Of a DNA stretch of 36,686 nt, positions 1 through 9,742 are shown piece by piece (position 1 is the stretch's first letter; each line of letters begins with the position of its first letter). Source of the stretch: Hyphomicrobiales bacterium. Lineage in GTDB: Bacteria; Pseudomonadota; Alphaproteobacteria; Rhizobiales; Rhizobiaceae. The stretch covers positions 1 to 36,686 of the forward strand of contig JAAEMP010000053.1 in assembly GCA_024225445.1 (NCBI GenBank), written 5' to 3'. The position numbers and the translations under genes were made by a program. The notes beneath the pieces are model-generated. The model worked only from the letters and a program-made list of their open reading frames with translations. It was not told where the DNA came from and did not search any database.

Positions 1-10
1 ACAGAAGATC

Positions 11-406
11 TTATTCAGGTACCACCGCGGTAACCTCGATTTCCAGTCTTGCGGCTGGTTCAACCAATGCGCTGACTTCCACCATGCTCATGGTTGGAAA
101 CAGTCTTCCGAATATTTCGCGGTAGGTGGCTCCGACTTCGGCCAGACTGGCAAGATACTCCTGCTTGTCGACAACATACCAGGTCATGCGTACGATATGG
201 GCCGGCTCAGCCCCGGCTGCTTCAAGGCAGGCCTTGATGTTCAGCAGAGCCTGGCGGGTCTGATCGGTGAAATCATCCGATGTAAATTCTTCCCTTTCAT
301 CCCAGCCGACCTGTCCGGCGACAAACACCATGCGCCCGGTTGCAGAAATGACATTTGAATAACCCCTGGGTCGCATCCAGCCTTCCGGATTGTGAGTTTT
401 GTTCAT
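11..406 (-). CDS. Rid (YjgF/YER057c/UK114) family protein
   Basis: This 131-residue protein has the usual length and fold signature of the Rid family, whose active members hydrolyse reactive enamine or imine intermediates in the cytoplasm. Visible landmarks are the VFVAGQVG strand near residue 30, the ALLNIKACLEAAG helix near 53-65 and the VEVSALV...LEIEVTAV C-terminus. The arginine that defines deaminating RidA proteins (Arg105 in E. coli RidA, in a PARS context) is replaced: the local sequence is FPTMSMVEV, with Met106 at that place. Classical imine deaminase activity is therefore doubtful. It is the last gene of the aryl-CoA operon, 44 bp after the CoA ligase. Because the monooxygenase/reductase product of that pathway contains an enamine, a role on it is plausible but inferred. 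Confidence 0.9.
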   Translation of the reverse strand: MNKTHNPEGWMRPRGYSNVISATGRMVFVAGQVGWDEREEFTSDDFTDQTRQALLNIKACLEAAGAEPAHIVRMTWYVVDKQEYLASLAEVGATYREIFGRLFPTMSMVEVSALVEPAARLEIEVTAVVPE

Positions 407-450
407 GTTGAATACTCCGCGTTCTCAAACGTATTTTGTATCGGGTCTGG

Positions 451-2082
451 CTATTTATCGGTCCCAGTATCACGCAAGCGGAAGCGTTGTACTTTTCCGG
501 TTTCGGTTTTTGGTAGCTCCTGGATGAATTTTATCGAACGCGGATATTTGTAAGGCGCAATATTGGCCTTGACAAAATCCTGAAGTTCCCGGACCAGTAG
601 GTCATCTGGTTCAACGTCATCCCTGACAACGATATGTGCTTCAACAATCTGGCCGCGATTGTCATCCGGTTTGCCAATAACGCCACATTCAGCGACCTTG
701 TTGTGAGACAACAACACCGCTTCGACTTCAGGGCCGGCAATATTGTAACCCGATGAAATGATCATATCGTCAGTTCTAGCGGCAAAATGAAATAAGCCAT
801 CCTCGTCTTGTGAAAATGCATCCCCGGTCAGGTTCCAGCCATCTTTCACATACTCAGCCTGGCGTTGGTCATTCAGGTAGCGACAGCCGGTTGGTCCGCG
901 AACTGCCAGCAGTCCGACTTCGCCACGGGGCTTTTCCACACCATTTTCATCAACGATCTTCGCTTCGTAACCACTGACCGGCGTACCGGTGGAAGCCGGT
1001 CTGGAATCATCCAGCCGGTTTGAAATGAAGATGTGCAGGAATTCGGTTGCACCGATCCCATCGAGGATCGGAATGCCGGTTTTTGCCACCCATTGTTCAA
1101 ATACCGGTGCTGGAAGCGTTTCACCCGCTGAGACTGCTACACGAAGTGAAGAAAGATCCGCACCTTCATCCATTGCCGCCATCATCGCCCGATAAGCGGT
1201 TGGTGCCGTGAAACTGATAGTTGCCCTGTATGTTTCAATAATATCAATCATGTTGGGTGGTGTGGCATTTTCCAGCAGCGTTGCTGCGGCGCCAAACCGG
1301 AGCGGGAATATCGCCAGTCCTCCAAGGCCAAAGGTAAAGGCCAGGGGTGGCGATCCAACAAAAATGTCCTCGGGCGTAACCTGCAAAACCTCGCGCGCAT
1401 AACCATCGGCAATGATCAGCAGGTCACGGTGAAAGTGCATCGTCGCTTTTGGCTCGCCGGTGGTGCCCGATGTGAAACCAAGCAGAGCAACATCATCGCC
1501 ACCGGTTCTGACGGAAGTAAACAATACTGATTTGTTGAGTGCGGCGCGGTCGAGTTCGGCATCGTGATTTGCAGTACCATCAAAGCCGACTACATTTTCC
1601 AGATATTTGCTCTGTTTGGCACAGGAGACGATTTCATCCATCATTCGCGTGTCGCACAATGCCAGCCTGATCTCGGCCTTGTCGACTATCTTGTCGAGTT
1701 CGGCTTTTCTGAGTAATGGCATGGTGTTGACAACCACCGCGCCGACTTTTGAAGCTGCCAGCCAGCACGCCACCATGGCCGGGTTATTGGCAGAACGGAC
1801 GAGAATGCGATTACCCGGTTGAATTTTGTGATCTTCAACCAGAACACGGGCCAGCCGGTTGGTCCAGTCGGTCAATTCCTTATAAGTCCGCCGCCGGTCG
1901 TTTCCGATCAGTGCGGTGTGATCGCCAAAACCTTTATCAACCATCGCATCGGTTAGTTCATACCCGATGTTGATATGGATCGGGTAATCAAATTTTTCAG
2001 TCAGCAAGTCCGGCCAGCTGTCAAAAGGTGGCAGATTATCACGGGCAAATGTATCTGTGTGAGCGGTGGGTCCCAACATCAT
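451..2082 (-). CDS. Aryl-CoA ligase, 2-aminobenzoate/benzoate-CoA ligase type (AMP-forming)
   Basis: An ANL-superfamily adenylating enzyme of about 542 residues that would activate an aromatic acid to its CoA thioester using ATP and CoA. The P-loop [17 protein letters not shown] lies near residue 200, the ATEFLHIF segment (A5 region) near 345, the TGD motif near 420, and the C-terminal catalytic lysine in [10 protein letters not shown]. The overall pattern matches benzoate-CoA and 2-aminobenzoate-CoA ligases rather than fatty-acyl ligases. Two adjacent ATGs exist, at 2082 and 2079. GGAGG at 2086-2090 is better spaced for 2079, which overlaps the TGA of the acyl-CoA dehydrogenase gene. Context (fused monooxygenase/reductase, beta-oxidation-type enzymes, MarR) favours anthranilate or salicylate as the substrate, but the acid cannot be fixed from sequence. 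Confidence 0.92.
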   Translation of the reverse strand: MMLGPTAHTDTFARDNLPPFDSWPDLLTEKFDYPIHINIGYELTDAMVDKGFGDHTALIGNDRRRTYKELTDWTNRLARVLVEDHKIQPGNRILVRSANNPAMVACWLAASKVGAVVVNTMPLLRKAELDKIVDKAEIRLALCDTRMMDEIVSCAKQSKYLENVVGFDGTANHDAELDRAALNKSVLFTSVRTGGDDVALLGFTSGTTGEPKATMHFHRDLLIIADGYAREVLQVTPEDIFVGSPPLAFTFGLGGLAIFPLRFGAAATLLENATPPNMIDIIETYRATISFTAPTAYRAMMAAMDEGADLSSLRVAVSAGETLPAPVFEQWVAKTGIPILDGIGATEFLHIFISNRLDDSRPASTGTPVSGYEAKIVDENGVEKPRGEVGLLAVRGPTGCRYLNDQRQAEYVKDGWNLTGDAFSQDEDGLFHFAARTDDMIISSGYNIAGPEVEAVLLSHNKVAECGVIGKPDDNRGQIVEAHIVVRDDVEPDDLLVRELQDFVKANIAPYKYPRSIKFIQELPKTETGKVQRFRLRDTGTDK

Positions 2083-3230
2083 GATCCTCCGGTTAATGTC
2101 TGACGCGCAATGATCACTTTTTGTACATCAGAAGCGCCTTCATAAATCCGAAGCGCTCTGATTTCACGGTATAGACTTTCAATTATATGGCCTTTGCGCA
2201 CACCGTCACCACCGTGTATCTGTACGGCTTTGTCGATAACTTCCTGGGCTGTGTCTGTGGCATGCAGTTTGGCCATGGCAGCTTCCCGGGTAATACGTTT
2301 GGCACCGTTGTCCTTGGTCCAAGCAGCCCGGTAAATCAGCAGGGCTGAGGCATCAATATCCAGAGCCATATCTGCGATATGACCCTGTACCATCTGCAGT
2401 TCGAACATTGGACCGCCAAACAACTGGCGTTCACTTGCCCGTTTGACGGTTTCATCCAGTGCCCGTCTGGCAAATCCCAGTGCGGCGGCACCCACACTTG
2501 ACCTGAAGATATCAAGCACCGCCATTGCGATGGCAAATCCCTGGCCTCCATTGCCAATCTGCGCGGATAACGGCAGCTTCAGATCATTGAACCTGATTCG
2601 CGCCAAAGGGTGAGGGGCAATGGTTTCAAGCCGTTCGACAATCTCGATACCCGGATTGCCGGCCGGCACGACAAATGCCGATAATCCCTTTGCTCCAGGC
2701 CCTTCACCGGTTCTTGCAAAGACTACATAAATATCTGCAATACTACCGTTTGAAATCCATGTTTTCTCGCCATTTACAGTAAAACCATCGCCATCCCTGC
2801 GCGCCACAGTTTCAATATTGGCGACATCTGAACCGGATTTGGGTTCGCTCAGCGCAAAGGCCGACAAAGCGGTTCCCGAACGGGTTTTGTGCAACCACTG
2901 GCGCTGTGTCGCGCTGCCAAATAATGACAGGGCACCCGTTCCCAGACCCTGCATGGCAAAAGCGAAATCAGCCAGTCCGTCATGGCGTGCCAGAATTTCA
3001 CGTATCAGGCACAGGCTGCGCACATCCAGCGTGCCCGGATCATCCGGATCAACGGCGCTGTATTTCAACCAGCCGCCATTTCCCAGTTTGCCGACAAGTT
3101 CGACACAGGCAGTATCCACATCACAGTGATCAACCGGCAGATTATCACTACACCACTGTTCCAGAGATTCGTACAAGATCCGGTGGTAATCCTCGAAAAA
3201 CGGCCAGTTGAGGAAACTTGTATCTGCCAT
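2079..3230 (-). CDS. Acyl-CoA dehydrogenase
   Basis: An FAD-dependent acyl-CoA dehydrogenase of 383 residues, the normal family length, introducing an alpha-beta double bond into an acyl-CoA and passing electrons to ETF. It has the [11 protein letters not shown] flavin/substrate motif near 125-136, the W-I-S-N-G segment near 158, the QIHGGDGV motif in the C-terminal helical domain, and Glu364 in [10 protein letters not shown] as the likely catalytic base. The start at the ATG at 3230 (MADTSFLN) is preferred over a TTG three bases upstream: it overlaps the TGA of the crotonase gene by one base and has AGGG at a good distance. In this operon it probably acts on the alicyclic or ring-opened CoA thioester made after the monooxygenase/reductase step. 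Confidence 0.93.
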   Translation of the reverse strand: MADTSFLNWPFFEDYHRILYESLEQWCSDNLPVDHCDVDTACVELVGKLGNGGWLKYSAVDPDDPGTLDVRSLCLIREILARHDGLADFAFAMQGLGTGALSLFGSATQRQWLHKTRSGTALSAFALSEPKSGSDVANIETVARRDGDGFTVNGEKTWISNGSIADIYVVFARTGEGPGAKGLSAFVVPAGNPGIEIVERLETIAPHPLARIRFNDLKLPLSAQIGNGGQGFAIAMAVLDIFRSSVGAAALGFARRALDETVKRASERQLFGGPMFELQMVQGHIADMALDIDASALLIYRAAWTKDNGAKRITREAAMAKLHATDTAQEVIDKAVQIHGGDGVRKGHIIESLYREIRALRIYEGASDVQKVIIARQTLTGGS

Positions 3231-4042
3231 CAATTACCCTCAAATTCGGGCGTTTTCTTTGCTGCAAACGCTCTGTAGGCGCGTTTGAAATCTTCCGTTT
3301 GCATGCAAATGGCCTGGGCTTGCGCTTCAGCTTCAATCGCCTGTTCCAACCCCATTGACCACTCCTGATTGAGTTGGGTCTTGGTAATTCCATGAGCAAA
3401 ACTTGGTCCGTTGGCTAGGTTCTGGGCAAATTTGATCGCCTCACTTTCCAACTCTTCAGCTGTCAAAATCTGGTTGTAAAATCCCCATGAATGACCTTCT
3501 TCGGAATTCATTACGCGACCGGAATAAAGCAACTCCGCGGCTCTCCCCTGACCTATGATACGCGGCAGCATGGCACAGGCACCCATATCGCAACCGGCAA
3601 GACCCACACGGGTGAACAAAAATGCCGTCTTTGCGCCAGGAGTCGCAAAACGAATGTCGGAGGCCATTGCGATAATCGCACCAGCGCCCACACAAATGCC
3701 GTCAATTGCACTGATAACAGGTTTCGAACATCCGATCATGGCCTTGACCAGATCACCGGTCATGCGGGTAAAGGCCAGCAGTTCTTTCATATCCATTTTG
3801 GTCAGCGGTGCAATGATATCATGGACATCTCCACCGGAACAAAAATTGCCTCCATTGGATGCAAATACCACTGCTCCAATGTCATTGTCATAAACCATAT
3901 CCCGAAAAAGATCCCGCAATTCAGCGTAACTTTCAAATGTCAGCGGGTTCTTGCGTTCCGGTCTTGTCAGCGACAGGACGGCTACTTTGTCCTCAATGCG
4001 CAAATTGAAATGTTCTGGTTTGGTTTCTGCTATTTTATTCAT
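3230..4042 (-). CDS. Crotonase (enoyl-CoA hydratase/isomerase) family protein of the aryl-CoA operon
   Basis: A 270-residue crotonase-fold protein. The oxyanion-hole segment [11 protein letters not shown] (near 66-76) and [20 protein letters not shown] (near 109-128) are clear. The two glutamates of classical enoyl-CoA hydratases are absent: the first is Ile in GAGAIIAM and the second lies in [11 protein letters not shown], which instead carries an Asp placed like that of dienoyl-CoA isomerases. The protein is thus probably not a simple hydratase. An isomerase, or a hydrolase opening the 2-amino-5-oxocyclohexene ring in the manner of BadI, are alternatives; which one is inference. It overlaps the upstream MarR gene by 8 bp and the downstream acyl-CoA dehydrogenase by 1 bp. 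Confidence 0.9.
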   Translation of the reverse strand: MNKIAETKPEHFNLRIEDKVAVLSLTRPERKNPLTFESYAELRDLFRDMVYDNDIGAVVFASNGGNFCSGGDVHDIIAPLTKMDMKELLAFTRMTGDLVKAMIGCSKPVISAIDGICVGAGAIIAMASDIRFATPGAKTAFLFTRVGLAGCDMGACAMLPRIIGQGRAAELLYSGRVMNSEEGHSWGFYNQILTAEELESEAIKFAQNLANGPSFAHGITKTQLNQEWSMGLEQAIEAEAQAQAICMQTEDFKRAYRAFAAKKTPEFEGN

Positions 4043-4514
4043 GATTTTCCTGCCTGTCGTTTAGTATTGACGATAATCTGGTTTTAAGAACGTCTGCTTC
4101 GTCTGGCTCAATATGCTGTAACAAATCATTGATCCATGACTCGTGAAAGCCTGCCATCTTTTCGAAATGTTCAATGCCGTTTCCCGTCAGGCAGATAATC
4201 CAGGTACGGCGATCACCATCTCGCTGGGAACGTATGGCATAACCGTTTTTGACAAGTCGCTCGACTATGCCGGTAACATTGCCGTTGGAAACCATCAATA
4301 CATGCGATAGTCTGGACATCATAAGGCCATCGGGATTGCGATATAAAGCTGCCATGACATCAAACCTTGGCAGGGTTTCATCAAATTCACGGCGCAGCCG
4401 GTTTCGAACTTCGGATTCAATTAACCGCGTTGTGCGCAGCAATTTTATCCACAATTTCAGTCGTGATTTGCTGGCAGGCGAATTTTGATCGCCATGTTGT
4501 CGAACGGCTACCAT
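4035..4514 (-). CDS. MarR-family transcriptional regulator
   Basis: A winged-helix MarR regulator of 159 residues, a typical length. The core runs [38 protein letters not shown] and [21 protein letters not shown], followed by the wing [12 protein letters not shown] (about 95-106). The ATG at 4514 is preferred over the in-frame ATG at 4529 because GGAGGAG lies between them, about six bases before the second ATG. Its start overlaps the SDR gene by 7 bp and its end overlaps the crotonase gene by 8 bp, so it is co-transcribed with the genes it most likely controls. Family knowledge suggests it represses until an aryl-CoA or aromatic acid binds. The palindrome at 7652-7671 is the best operator candidate. 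Confidence 0.92.
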   Translation of the reverse strand: MVAVRQHGDQNSPASKSRLKLWIKLLRTTRLIESEVRNRLRREFDETLPRFDVMAALYRNPDGLMMSRLSHVLMVSNGNVTGIVERLVKNGYAIRSQRDGDRRTWIICLTGNGIEHFEKMAGFHESWINDLLQHIEPDEADVLKTRLSSILNDRQENHE

Positions 4515-5272
4515 GTTTCTCCTCCGCATACAGAAATTGACTGTCCGGTGATTGAATCTGAACCCGGTCCCACTAGCCAGTTAACTGCTTCGGCAACTTC
4601 ATCAGGCTGAATCATTTTGTTCATCGGATTATTGCCGGTCAGCGCCCGGCGAGCCTTGTTTTCATCGAAGCCGGTTCTTTCCATGATATTGGCGATGGTC
4701 GCGTCAACAATGGCAGTCTGGGTATATCCAGGGCAAACCGCATTGACAGTGATACCTTTGCCAGCCAGTTCAACGGCCAGGCTTCGGGTCAGGCCGATCA
4801 CGCCGTGTTTGGCAGCACAATAGGCACTGATGTAGGAAGATCCTTTAAGACCGGCAGTTGAGGCAATCGTGATCATTCTTCCCCATTCAGCCTCAATCAT
4901 ATCTCCCGCCGCTTCTTTCAAGGTCAGGAATGTGCCGGTCAGGTTTACGTTGATCATCATGCTCCAGAGAGCCATATCAGTTTTGGCAATGGGCGCACTT
5001 TGCGCCGCACCGGCATTGGCCACAACAATCTTGACCGGCCCGGACAATTCGCGTGCACCTGCAAACATGTTTTCCACGCTTTGTGGATCGCTGATATCTG
5101 CGGTAACAAAATTGATCAGCGGATGGCGGGCGCTTTGTTCTTCCAGTGACTTGCGGCGACGTCCGCTGATGGTCACGCTAGCACCGGCTTGCGCCAGACG
5201 ATGGGCTATCGCCGCACCAATCCCACTGCCGCCTCCGGTCACCAGTGCATGTTTTCCTGATAGCGTGTTCAT
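4508..5272 (-). CDS. Short-chain dehydrogenase/reductase (3-hydroxyacyl-CoA dehydrogenase-like)
   Basis: A classical SDR of 254 residues with the NAD(P)-binding motif TGGGSGIG at 12-19, NAG at 86-88, and the catalytic Ser138, Tyr151 and Lys155 (YCAAK). The PGYTQTAIVD segment after the active site and the C-terminal [10 protein letters not shown] are typical of FabG- and PhbB-like oxidoreductases. An SDR-type 3-hydroxyacyl-CoA dehydrogenase would fit the missing oxidation step between the crotonase and a thiolase in this pathway; no thiolase gene is in the window. It starts 4 bp after the monooxygenase/reductase stop codon. The exact substrate is inferred from context only. Confidence 0.9.
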   Translation of the reverse strand: MNTLSGKHALVTGGGSGIGAAIAHRLAQAGASVTISGRRRKSLEEQSARHPLINFVTADISDPQSVENMFAGARELSGPVKIVVANAGAAQSAPIAKTDMALWSMMINVNLTGTFLTLKEAAGDMIEAEWGRMITIASTAGLKGSSYISAYCAAKHGVIGLTRSLAVELAGKGITVNAVCPGYTQTAIVDATIANIMERTGFDENKARRALTGNNPMNKMIQPDEVAEAVNWLVGPGSDSITGQSISVCGGETW

Positions 5273-5276
5273 CCAT

Positions 5277-7568
5277 CTATACCCTTATGGTCGCCGTTTC
5301 CGTCCGCTCGGTCAGTCTTTGCATCTGTTCTGCACCGGGCAGATATGGAGAAGGCCAATTGACTTGTCTGTCTCCCAGTGTTGCTGCCGCATGCAGGGTC
5401 CAATAGGGATTTGCCAGATGCGGGCGAGCCAGGCAAACAAGATCTGCCCGCCCTGCCATCAATATGGAATTCACATGATCCGGCTCGTAAATGTTTCCCA
5501 CTGCCATGGTAGCCATCTTTGATTCATTGCGAATTTTGTCGGAAAATGGTGTCTGGAACATCCGCCCGTAAACCGGATTGGCTTTGGTAGAGGTTTGGCC
5601 TGCCGAAACATCACAAATGTCAATTTCAACATCTTTCAGCATCCCGGCAATGCGCACCGCTTCATCAGGTGTCACACCTTCATCACCAACCCAGTCACTG
5701 GCAGATATGCGAACTGAAACAGGCTTGTCGCAAGGCCATGCCTCGCGCACTGCACAACATAGCTCAAGTGGGAAGCGCATTCGGTTTTCGAGACTTCCGC
5801 CATATTCATCATTTCTTTTGTTACTCAAAGGCGAAATGAATGACGAGATTAGATAACCATGAGCGAAATGCAGTTCGATCATATCAAATCTGGCCTGATT
5901 TGCCATAATTGTCGAAGCCACGAATTCAGAAATAGTATCATCCATATCTTCACGGTTCATTTCTTTTGGCGTCTGATTTTCAGGCGACCAGGCAACCGGT
6001 GAAGCGGCAATCAGTGGCCAGTTATCCTTTGCCAGGGGTGCACCTTCATCTTCCCAACCGAGCTGGGTTGACCCTTTGGGGCCTGAGTGACCAATCTGGC
6101 AGCATATTTTTGCCGATGTTTCACGGTGAACAAAATCTACAATTTTATACCAGCCAGCGAGATGGTCTGGTGAATAAAGCCCTGTACATCCAGGGGTAAT
6201 GCGCCCTTGCTTGCTGACGCTGGTCATTTCTGTGCAAATTAGTCCGGCGCCGCCCTTGGCCCGCTCGCCATAATGAGTAAAATGCCAGTCGTCAGGTGTG
6301 CCATCTATAGCCTTGTACTGGGCCATCGGCGAGACGACCACACGATTGGCTAATTCCATTCCCCGCAGTTTATAAGGGGCAAACATCGGCGCGCGCACTG
6401 TACCTTTTGGAGCTCCGGCATTTTCCTGAAACCAGCCTTCGGCAGCTTCAAGCCAGCCTTTATCCCGCAATCTCAGGTTTTCATGAGAGATTCGCTGGGA
6501 TCTGGTCAACAGAGAATAATTGAACTGGACCGGATCCAGGTCCAGATATCGTTCGATGTCTTCAAACCATTCAAGCGAGTTACGCGCCGCAGATTGCAGT
6601 CGTAAAACTTCAAGCCGGCGCTCTTCCTGATAACGTTCAAATGCATCATGCTGATTTTTTTCGCTGTGCAGGAGTTCTGCAAGAGATATGGCGCTGTCGA
6701 AAGCCAGCCTTGAACCGGATCCGATGGAAAAATGCCCGGTTGCTGCTGCGTCCCCCATCAGGACAATATTGTTGTGATACCACTTGCGGCAATTTACGCG
6801 TGGAAAATTGATCCAGGCGGACCCACGTATATGACCGGAATTTGTCATCAGATCATTACCATCAAGATGGCTGGCAAAAATATCGGCACAGGTTTTAGCC
6901 GAATCCTCCTGGCTCATGTTTTCAAAGCCAAAGCTGTCATAGGTCGACTCGGAGCACTCGACTATGAAGGTAGCGGTGTCATGGTCAAACTGATAGGCAT
7001 GGGCCCAGATCCAGCCATGCTCGGTTTCCTTGAAAATAAAGGTGAACGCATCATCAAATTTCTGGCGGGTTCCTAGCCATACAAATTTGCATTTGCGCAT
7101 GTCGATATCCGGCTGGAAGTGGTGCTCGAACTCCTTGCGAACTTTTGAATTCAGGCCATCGCAGCCGATAACCAGATCATAGTCTTGAGCATATTCACTG
7201 GCGCTGCGCGCTTCTGTTTCAAATTGTAATTCGACACCGAGTTCACGGGCGCGTTCCTGCAAAATGATTAATAGCATTTTTCGTCCGACACCGGAAAATC
7301 CATGGCCTGATGAGGTGGTTTTTTGCCCGCGATAATGGATCGCAATATCATCCCAATAGACAAAACTGGATTTGATTTTTTCAGCGCTGACGGGGTCATT
7401 CTCAACCAGGTTGTCCATCGCTTCATCGGATAAAACCACCCCCCATCCAAATGTGTCATCGGGTCGGTTTCGTTCAATCACCAGGATTTCATGCGCCGGG
7501 TCTTTCAGCTTCATGCTGATAGCAAAATAAAGTCCAGCCGGACCACCACCAAGACAGACAACTTTCAT
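5277..7568 (-). CDS. Fused flavin monooxygenase / OYE-type reductase (2-aminobenzoyl-CoA or salicylyl-CoA 5-hydroxylase type)
   Basis: The signature enzyme of the operon: 763 residues from the ATG at 7568 ([12 protein letters not shown]). An upstream extension of the frame is ignored because it lies in AT-rich promoter DNA and the ATG at 7568 is preceded by AAGG. Residues 1 to about 370 are a class A FAD monooxygenase: GGGPAG at 7-12, CDGLNSKVR and [15 protein letters not shown]. Residues about 390-763 are an Old Yellow Enzyme-like FMN domain: [37 protein letters not shown] and ADLVCLARP. This two-domain layout is known from 2-aminobenzoyl-CoA monooxygenase/reductase, which hydroxylates and then reduces the ring, and from salicylyl-CoA 5-hydroxylases. 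Which substrate applies here is not decided by sequence. It is the first gene of the operon. Confidence 0.93.
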   Translation of the reverse strand: MKVVCLGGGPAGLYFAISMKLKDPAHEILVIERNRPDDTFGWGVVLSDEAMDNLVENDPVSAEKIKSSFVYWDDIAIHYRGQKTTSSGHGFSGVGRKMLLIILQERARELGVELQFETEARSASEYAQDYDLVIGCDGLNSKVRKEFEHHFQPDIDMRKCKFVWLGTRQKFDDAFTFIFKETEHGWIWAHAYQFDHDTATFIVECSESTYDSFGFENMSQEDSAKTCADIFASHLDGNDLMTNSGHIRGSAWINFPRVNCRKWYHNNIVLMGDAAATGHFSIGSGSRLAFDSAISLAELLHSEKNQHDAFERYQEERRLEVLRLQSAARNSLEWFEDIERYLDLDPVQFNYSLLTRSQRISHENLRLRDKGWLEAAEGWFQENAGAPKGTVRAPMFAPYKLRGMELANRVVVSPMAQYKAIDGTPDDWHFTHYGERAKGGAGLICTEMTSVSKQGRITPGCTGLYSPDHLAGWYKIVDFVHRETSAKICCQIGHSGPKGSTQLGWEDEGAPLAKDNWPLIAASPVAWSPENQTPKEMNREDMDDTISEFVASTIMANQARFDMIELHFAHGYLISSFISPLSNKRNDEYGGSLENRMRFPLELCCAVREAWPCDKPVSVRISASDWVGDEGVTPDEAVRIAGMLKDVEIDICDVSAGQTSTKANPVYGRMFQTPFSDKIRNESKMATMAVGNIYEPDHVNSILMAGRADLVCLARPHLANPYWTLHAAATLGDRQVNWPSPYLPGAEQMQRLTERTETATIRV

Positions 7569-7870
7569 TGATAATACCTTTTGAATAGCGACAAAAAAAA
7601 CACTGGCAATATTAATATGATGGCATAATTCCGACAAAATTTCAAACATAAATATTTTAAAGTTAAAATATCTAGATACTAAAACCAGGTGCAGAAAATT
7701 GAAAAGCCTGGATTTCTCTGTTCTGCAATTCCTGCAAGTCAGAATAAACCAGAAATGTCCTGGCAATTGCGACATTCAAGACTTATTGACTTTTGTTATT
7801 GTTGTTTGTTTGCGGCTGTTCTATACGGTAGCCTTTCTGACATGGCTGACGGTGTATTTAGGGTACTTTT
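7569..7870. other. Divergent intergenic promoter region between the aryl-CoA operon and korAB
   Basis: No gene is supported here. This 302-bp AT-rich stretch serves both the minus-strand aryl-CoA operon and the plus-strand kor operon. It contains the palindrome at 7652-7671. Reading toward the minus operon there is a possible sigma70 promoter with -35 TTGAAA (complement of 7640-7645), a 17-bp spacer and -10 CATCAT (complement of 7617-7622). Toward korA only weak matches are visible, for example TTGTTG at 7799 and TATACG at 7822. Frames crossing the region have no recognisable protein content. Confidence 0.7.
7652..7671. promoter_or_regulatory. Perfect AT-rich palindrome, candidate MarR operator
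   Basis: The 20 bases form a perfect inverted repeat: ATATTTTAA, a two-base AG centre, then TTAAAATAT. The size and dyad symmetry suit a dimeric winged-helix repressor of the MarR type, and the operon below encodes one. It lies six bases upstream of the possible -35 element of the minus-strand operon and about 200 bp upstream of korA. Assignment to this regulator is inference. Confidence 0.5.
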
Positions 7871-9742
7871 ATGGATAGTCCAAATTTGGCAGGTGCAAAT
7901 GGTAACCGTCAAGAACGTGAGACAATTGTTGTGCGTTTTGCCGGTGATTCCGGTGACGGCATTCAAATTGTTGGCGGTCAGTTAGGCTTGGCAAGCGCTT
8001 TGGGAGGCAATGACCTGGCAACGTTTCCCGATTATCCCTCTGAAGTACGCGCTCCGGCAGGTTCAACATTTGGTGTCTCAGCCTATCAAATTCATTTCGG
8101 GGGCAGGCCAATCAAGACGGTCGGCGATGAACCCGACATGCTGGTTGCACTTAATCCGGCCGCCTTGAAAACCAACCTGCCATTGCTGCGCAAGGGCGGC
8201 ATTGTTCTGGTTGATGTTGGCTCCTTCACCAAACGTAATCTGCAAAAGGCTGGCTATGAAACCTCTCCGCTTGAGGATGAAAACCTCAAGGACTATCAGG
8301 TGTTCAGTCCTGATATATCCAAGCTTACTCTAGAAAGCGTGGCAGCTATTGATCTTTCAAAGAAAGAATCATTGCGAAGTAAGAATTTCTGGGCTCTTGG
8401 TATGGTATTCTGGATGTTTGACCGCTCACTGGAACATACCTGCGACTGGCTCAAGGCGAAATTTGTCAAAACTCCGCTGCTGGCTGATGGCAATATCGCA
8501 GCTCTGAAGGCCGGTCACGCTTTTGGGGAAACGATAGAGGCTTCGGGCGATATGGCTGGCTATGTCGTGCCTCCAATTGGCATGGAGCCTGGCGTTTATC
8601 GTTCAGCAACCGGATCAGAAACAATTGCCTGGGGGTTGGCGGCAGCGGCTGAACTGGCCGAACGGCAATTGGTGTTTGCTTCCTATCCAATAACACCGGC
8701 TAGTCCGATATTGCACCAACTGGCAAAACTGAAGGACCTGGGTGTTGTTACATTTCAGGCTGAAGACGAGATTGCCGCCATGGGCGCGGCAATTGGGGCA
8801 GCATGGGCCGGTGCATTTGGCGCTACCGCCAGTTCCGGGCCTGGCATTACCTTGAAGCAAGAGGCTATCGCACTTGCTGTATCTGCTGAACTGCCTGTCG
8901 TAGTGGTTAACGCTCAACGTGCCGGACCATCCACCGGCCTGCCAACCAAAACCGAGCAGTCCGATCTTTACCAGGCGGTCTTTGGGCGTCATGGCGATGC
9001 TCCCATTCCAGTATTGGCCGCGTGTTCGCCACAGGACTGTTTTGATTGTGCGATTGATGCAGCCCGTATAGCACTGACCTACATGACACCGGTGATCTTG
9101 CTAACAGATGGCTTTATCACCAATGCTTCCGGTCCATGGCAAGTACCGGATATGGATACCCTGCCCAGAATCGATGTGAGAAACCATACAATAACCGAAG
9201 GGTTCCACGCAATGCAACGCAATCCGGATACCCTTGCCAGAGTTTGGCCGGTTCCCGGAACCCCCGGTCTTGAACATCGCATCGGCGGTGTTGAGAAAGA
9301 CTCTGAAACCGGGCATATTTCCTATGACCCGAATAACCATCAGAAGATGACAGATATCCGGTCGCAAAAAATAGACGTTATCAGCCAGCGTTTGACGCCG
9401 CTTGAAATTGACCTTGGTGAGGAAGGCGCGGATGTGGCTGTCGTTACCTGGGGTTCTACCTACGGGCCCGCATCACGCGCAGTTACCGAAATGCAGACCG
9501 AGGGACATAGTGTTGCCCATGTGCACTTGCGTTACCTATACCCGTTTGCGCCTAATCAGCACCAGTTGATGAGCACATTCAAGCGCATTCTTGTTCCGGA
9601 AATGAACACCGGGCAGCTTATCACATTGATGCGTAACCAGTTGTGTCCACCGGCGACCGGACTTTCAAAGGTCACCGGACGTCCATTCCTTGTCCGCGAG
9701 ATCCGAGCTGCAATTCTTGCCGAACTGGAGGCCGTCAAATGA
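7871..9742 (+). CDS. korA: 2-oxoacid:ferredoxin oxidoreductase, fused gamma-alpha subunit (KorA type)
   Basis: A 623-residue subunit in which the gamma domain (about 20-210, beginning VVRFAGDSGDGIQIVGGQ) is fused to the alpha pyrimidine-binding domain (from about 235, with YPITPASPI near 272 and NAQRAGPSTGLPTKTEQSDL near 350). This layout is that of 2-oxoglutarate:ferredoxin oxidoreductases of the KorAB kind found in both aerobes and anaerobes. With KorB it would decarboxylate a 2-oxoacid to its acyl-CoA and reduce ferredoxin. No ferredoxin-like delta subunit is encoded nearby. A weak AGGG precedes the ATG. 2-Oxoglutarate is the default substrate guess; another 2-oxoacid linked to the neighbouring aryl-CoA pathway is possible. 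Confidence 0.93.
   Translation: MDSPNLAGANGNRQERETIVVRFAGDSGDGIQIVGGQLGLASALGGNDLATFPDYPSEVRAPAGSTFGVSAYQIHFGGRPIKTVGDEPDMLVALNPAALKTNLPLLRKGGIVLVDVGSFTKRNLQKAGYETSPLEDENLKDYQVFSPDISKLTLESVAAIDLSKKESLRSKNFWALGMVFWMFDRSLEHTCDWLKAKFVKTPLLADGNIAALKAGHAFGETIEASGDMAGYVVPPIGMEPGVYRSATGSETIAWGLAAAAELAERQLVFASYPITPASPILHQLAKLKDLGVVTFQAEDEIAAMGAAIGAAWAGAFGATASSGPGITLKQEAIALAVSAELPVVVVNAQRAGPSTGLPTKTEQSDLYQAVFGRHGDAPIPVLAACSPQDCFDCAIDAARIALTYMTPVILLTDGFITNASGPWQVPDMDTLPRIDVRNHTITEGFHAMQRNPDTLARVWPVPGTPGLEHRIGGVEKDSETGHISYDPNNHQKMTDIRSQKIDVISQRLTPLEIDLGEEGADVAVVTWGSTYGPASRAVTEMQTEGHSVAHVHLRYLYPFAPNQHQLMSTFKRILVPEMNTGQLITLMRNQLCPPATGLSKVTGRPFLVREIRAAILAELEAVK

Noticed and set aside
7569-7775. N-terminal extension of the monooxygenase/reductase frame by 69 residues
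   Set aside because: It is AT-rich, lacks protein-like composition and covers the promoter palindrome. The family N-terminus with its FAD motif begins at the ATG at 7568.
9643-9738. Upstream extension of korB
   Set aside because: It lies wholly inside korA in another frame. The ATGA overlap at 9739 gives the conserved N-terminus.
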